64,000 nt of DNA. Origin: Cercis canadensis. Taxonomy: Eukaryota; Streptophyta; Magnoliopsida; Fabales; Fabaceae. The first letter of the stretch is position 1. Every line of letters begins with the position of its first letter. Location: the NCBI GenBank assembly GCA_003255065.1, contig QAOA01005854.1:187240-251239 (forward strand), read 5' to 3'. Below, piece by piece: positions 63,817 through 64,000 of this stretch. The notes beneath the pieces were generated by a model that was not told the DNA's origin, ran no database searches, and saw nothing but the letters and a program-made list of their open reading frames with translations. The position numbers and the translations under genes are program-made.

Positions 63817-64000
63817 TGATGAACACACTTTTTATACAATAGTTATTCCTCATACTTAGTCTTTTAAACCTCTTTTGGGCTGAATTGCATAGACTTAGAC
63901 CTCATTTCATGACTTAGGATCCATTTATGCTTAATTGCAATTTCCAGCAATACTGGGCATTATATGCTGTCTCTGTGTTTCAGGCATATCTTGAGTTCTG
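63817..64000 (-). repeat. Right inverted repeat of the satellite element (truncated by window)
   Basis: Starts TGATGAACACAC directly after the last monomer. It is the reverse complement of 54473-54656 and continues past the window end. Confidence 0.95.
63829..63836 (-). promoter_or_regulatory. TATA-like motif in the right inverted repeat, facing the array
   Basis: Mirror image of the motif at 54637-54644, reading TATAAAAA on the minus strand toward the array. Confidence 0.3.

Larger units (their letters stand above)
54402..64000. mobile_element. Unclassified element: inverted ends around a 9.2 kb satellite array
   Basis: The left inverted repeat covers at least 54473-54656 and may start earlier (54402). 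The right one covers 63817-64000 and is cut by the window end. In between there is only the 104-bp tandem array. No N interrupts 54402-64000, so the arrangement is within one assembled piece. I find no transposase, reverse transcriptase or other gene. The left inverted repeat starts with CTGAAAGAAAGTTGTAGACA, a style of sequence I associate loosely with plant LTR elements, so the ends may derive from LTR fragments. It may be a fold-back or non-autonomous TIR element. The true outer ends and target duplication are not visible. Confidence 0.75.

Noticed and set aside
54654..63839. Many open frames of 60-161 residues on both strands in the array (for example 57003-57488 minus)
   Set aside because: They arise because the monomer lacks stops in several frames. 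Monomers of 103-104 bp shift frame from unit to unit, and no start, domain or codon constraint is seen.

Overview
The window is nuclear DNA from a flowering plant, most likely a eudicot. The evidence is AT-rich intergenic sequence, spliced genes with GT..AG introns, a tRNA-Tyr gene with an intron, plant-only families (CIPK kinase, class III peroxidase, WEB/DUF827 coiled-coil protein, DC1 and DUF688-like proteins) and a dense load of plant transposable elements. I cannot name the species. The assembly is draft quality: one 171-base N run and ten single Ns, several of them flanked by duplicated sequence that looks like unmerged contig ends.

Layout. 0-2.4 kb: tRNA-Tyr, an AT-rich repeat and a broken DC1 gene. 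3.7-6.96 kb (minus): an intron-free CIPK coding region behind a probable 1.7 kb 5'UTR intron. 7.3-15.2 kb: no gene; MITEs, a complete small TRIM retroelement, a fold-back element, a Mutator-type MITE and gaps. 16.2-20.7 kb (minus): a five-exon gene for a secreted protein with two saposin B domains. 22.9-25.7 kb (minus): a two-exon WEB-family gene whose intron carries a long inverted duplication. 27-36 kb: no gene; MITEs, SINE-like copies and a large LTR-type remnant. 37.2-37.8 kb (plus): a small DUF688-like gene. 40.1-41.7 kb (minus): the 3' half of an aspartate aminotransferase gene. 43.2-48.1 kb (minus): a decayed Ty1-copia retrotransposon sitting inside a LINE RNase H remnant, followed by two 368-bp Mutator-type MITEs with target-site duplications. 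49.6-51.4 kb (minus): an intact-looking three-exon class III peroxidase. 51.7-54.4 kb: a second copy of 38.0-40.6 kb, ending at an N.

The most unusual object is 54.4-64.0 kb. About 88 head-to-tail copies of a 103-104 bp monomer (roughly 9.2 kb, one orientation) are bounded by inverted repeats of at least 184 bp that differ at one visible position; the right one runs off the window. Each inverted repeat has a TATA-like motif pointing into the array. I see no coding capacity. It looks like a non-autonomous terminal-inverted-repeat or fold-back element whose whole interior is a satellite, and I recognise neither the monomer nor the ends.

The genes are not a functional cluster. They belong to separate pathways: calcium signalling (CIPK), vacuolar or secretory lipid-binding proteins (saposin-like), chloroplast movement or cytoskeleton (WEB), nitrogen and carbon metabolism (AAT) and cell-wall or ROS chemistry (peroxidase).
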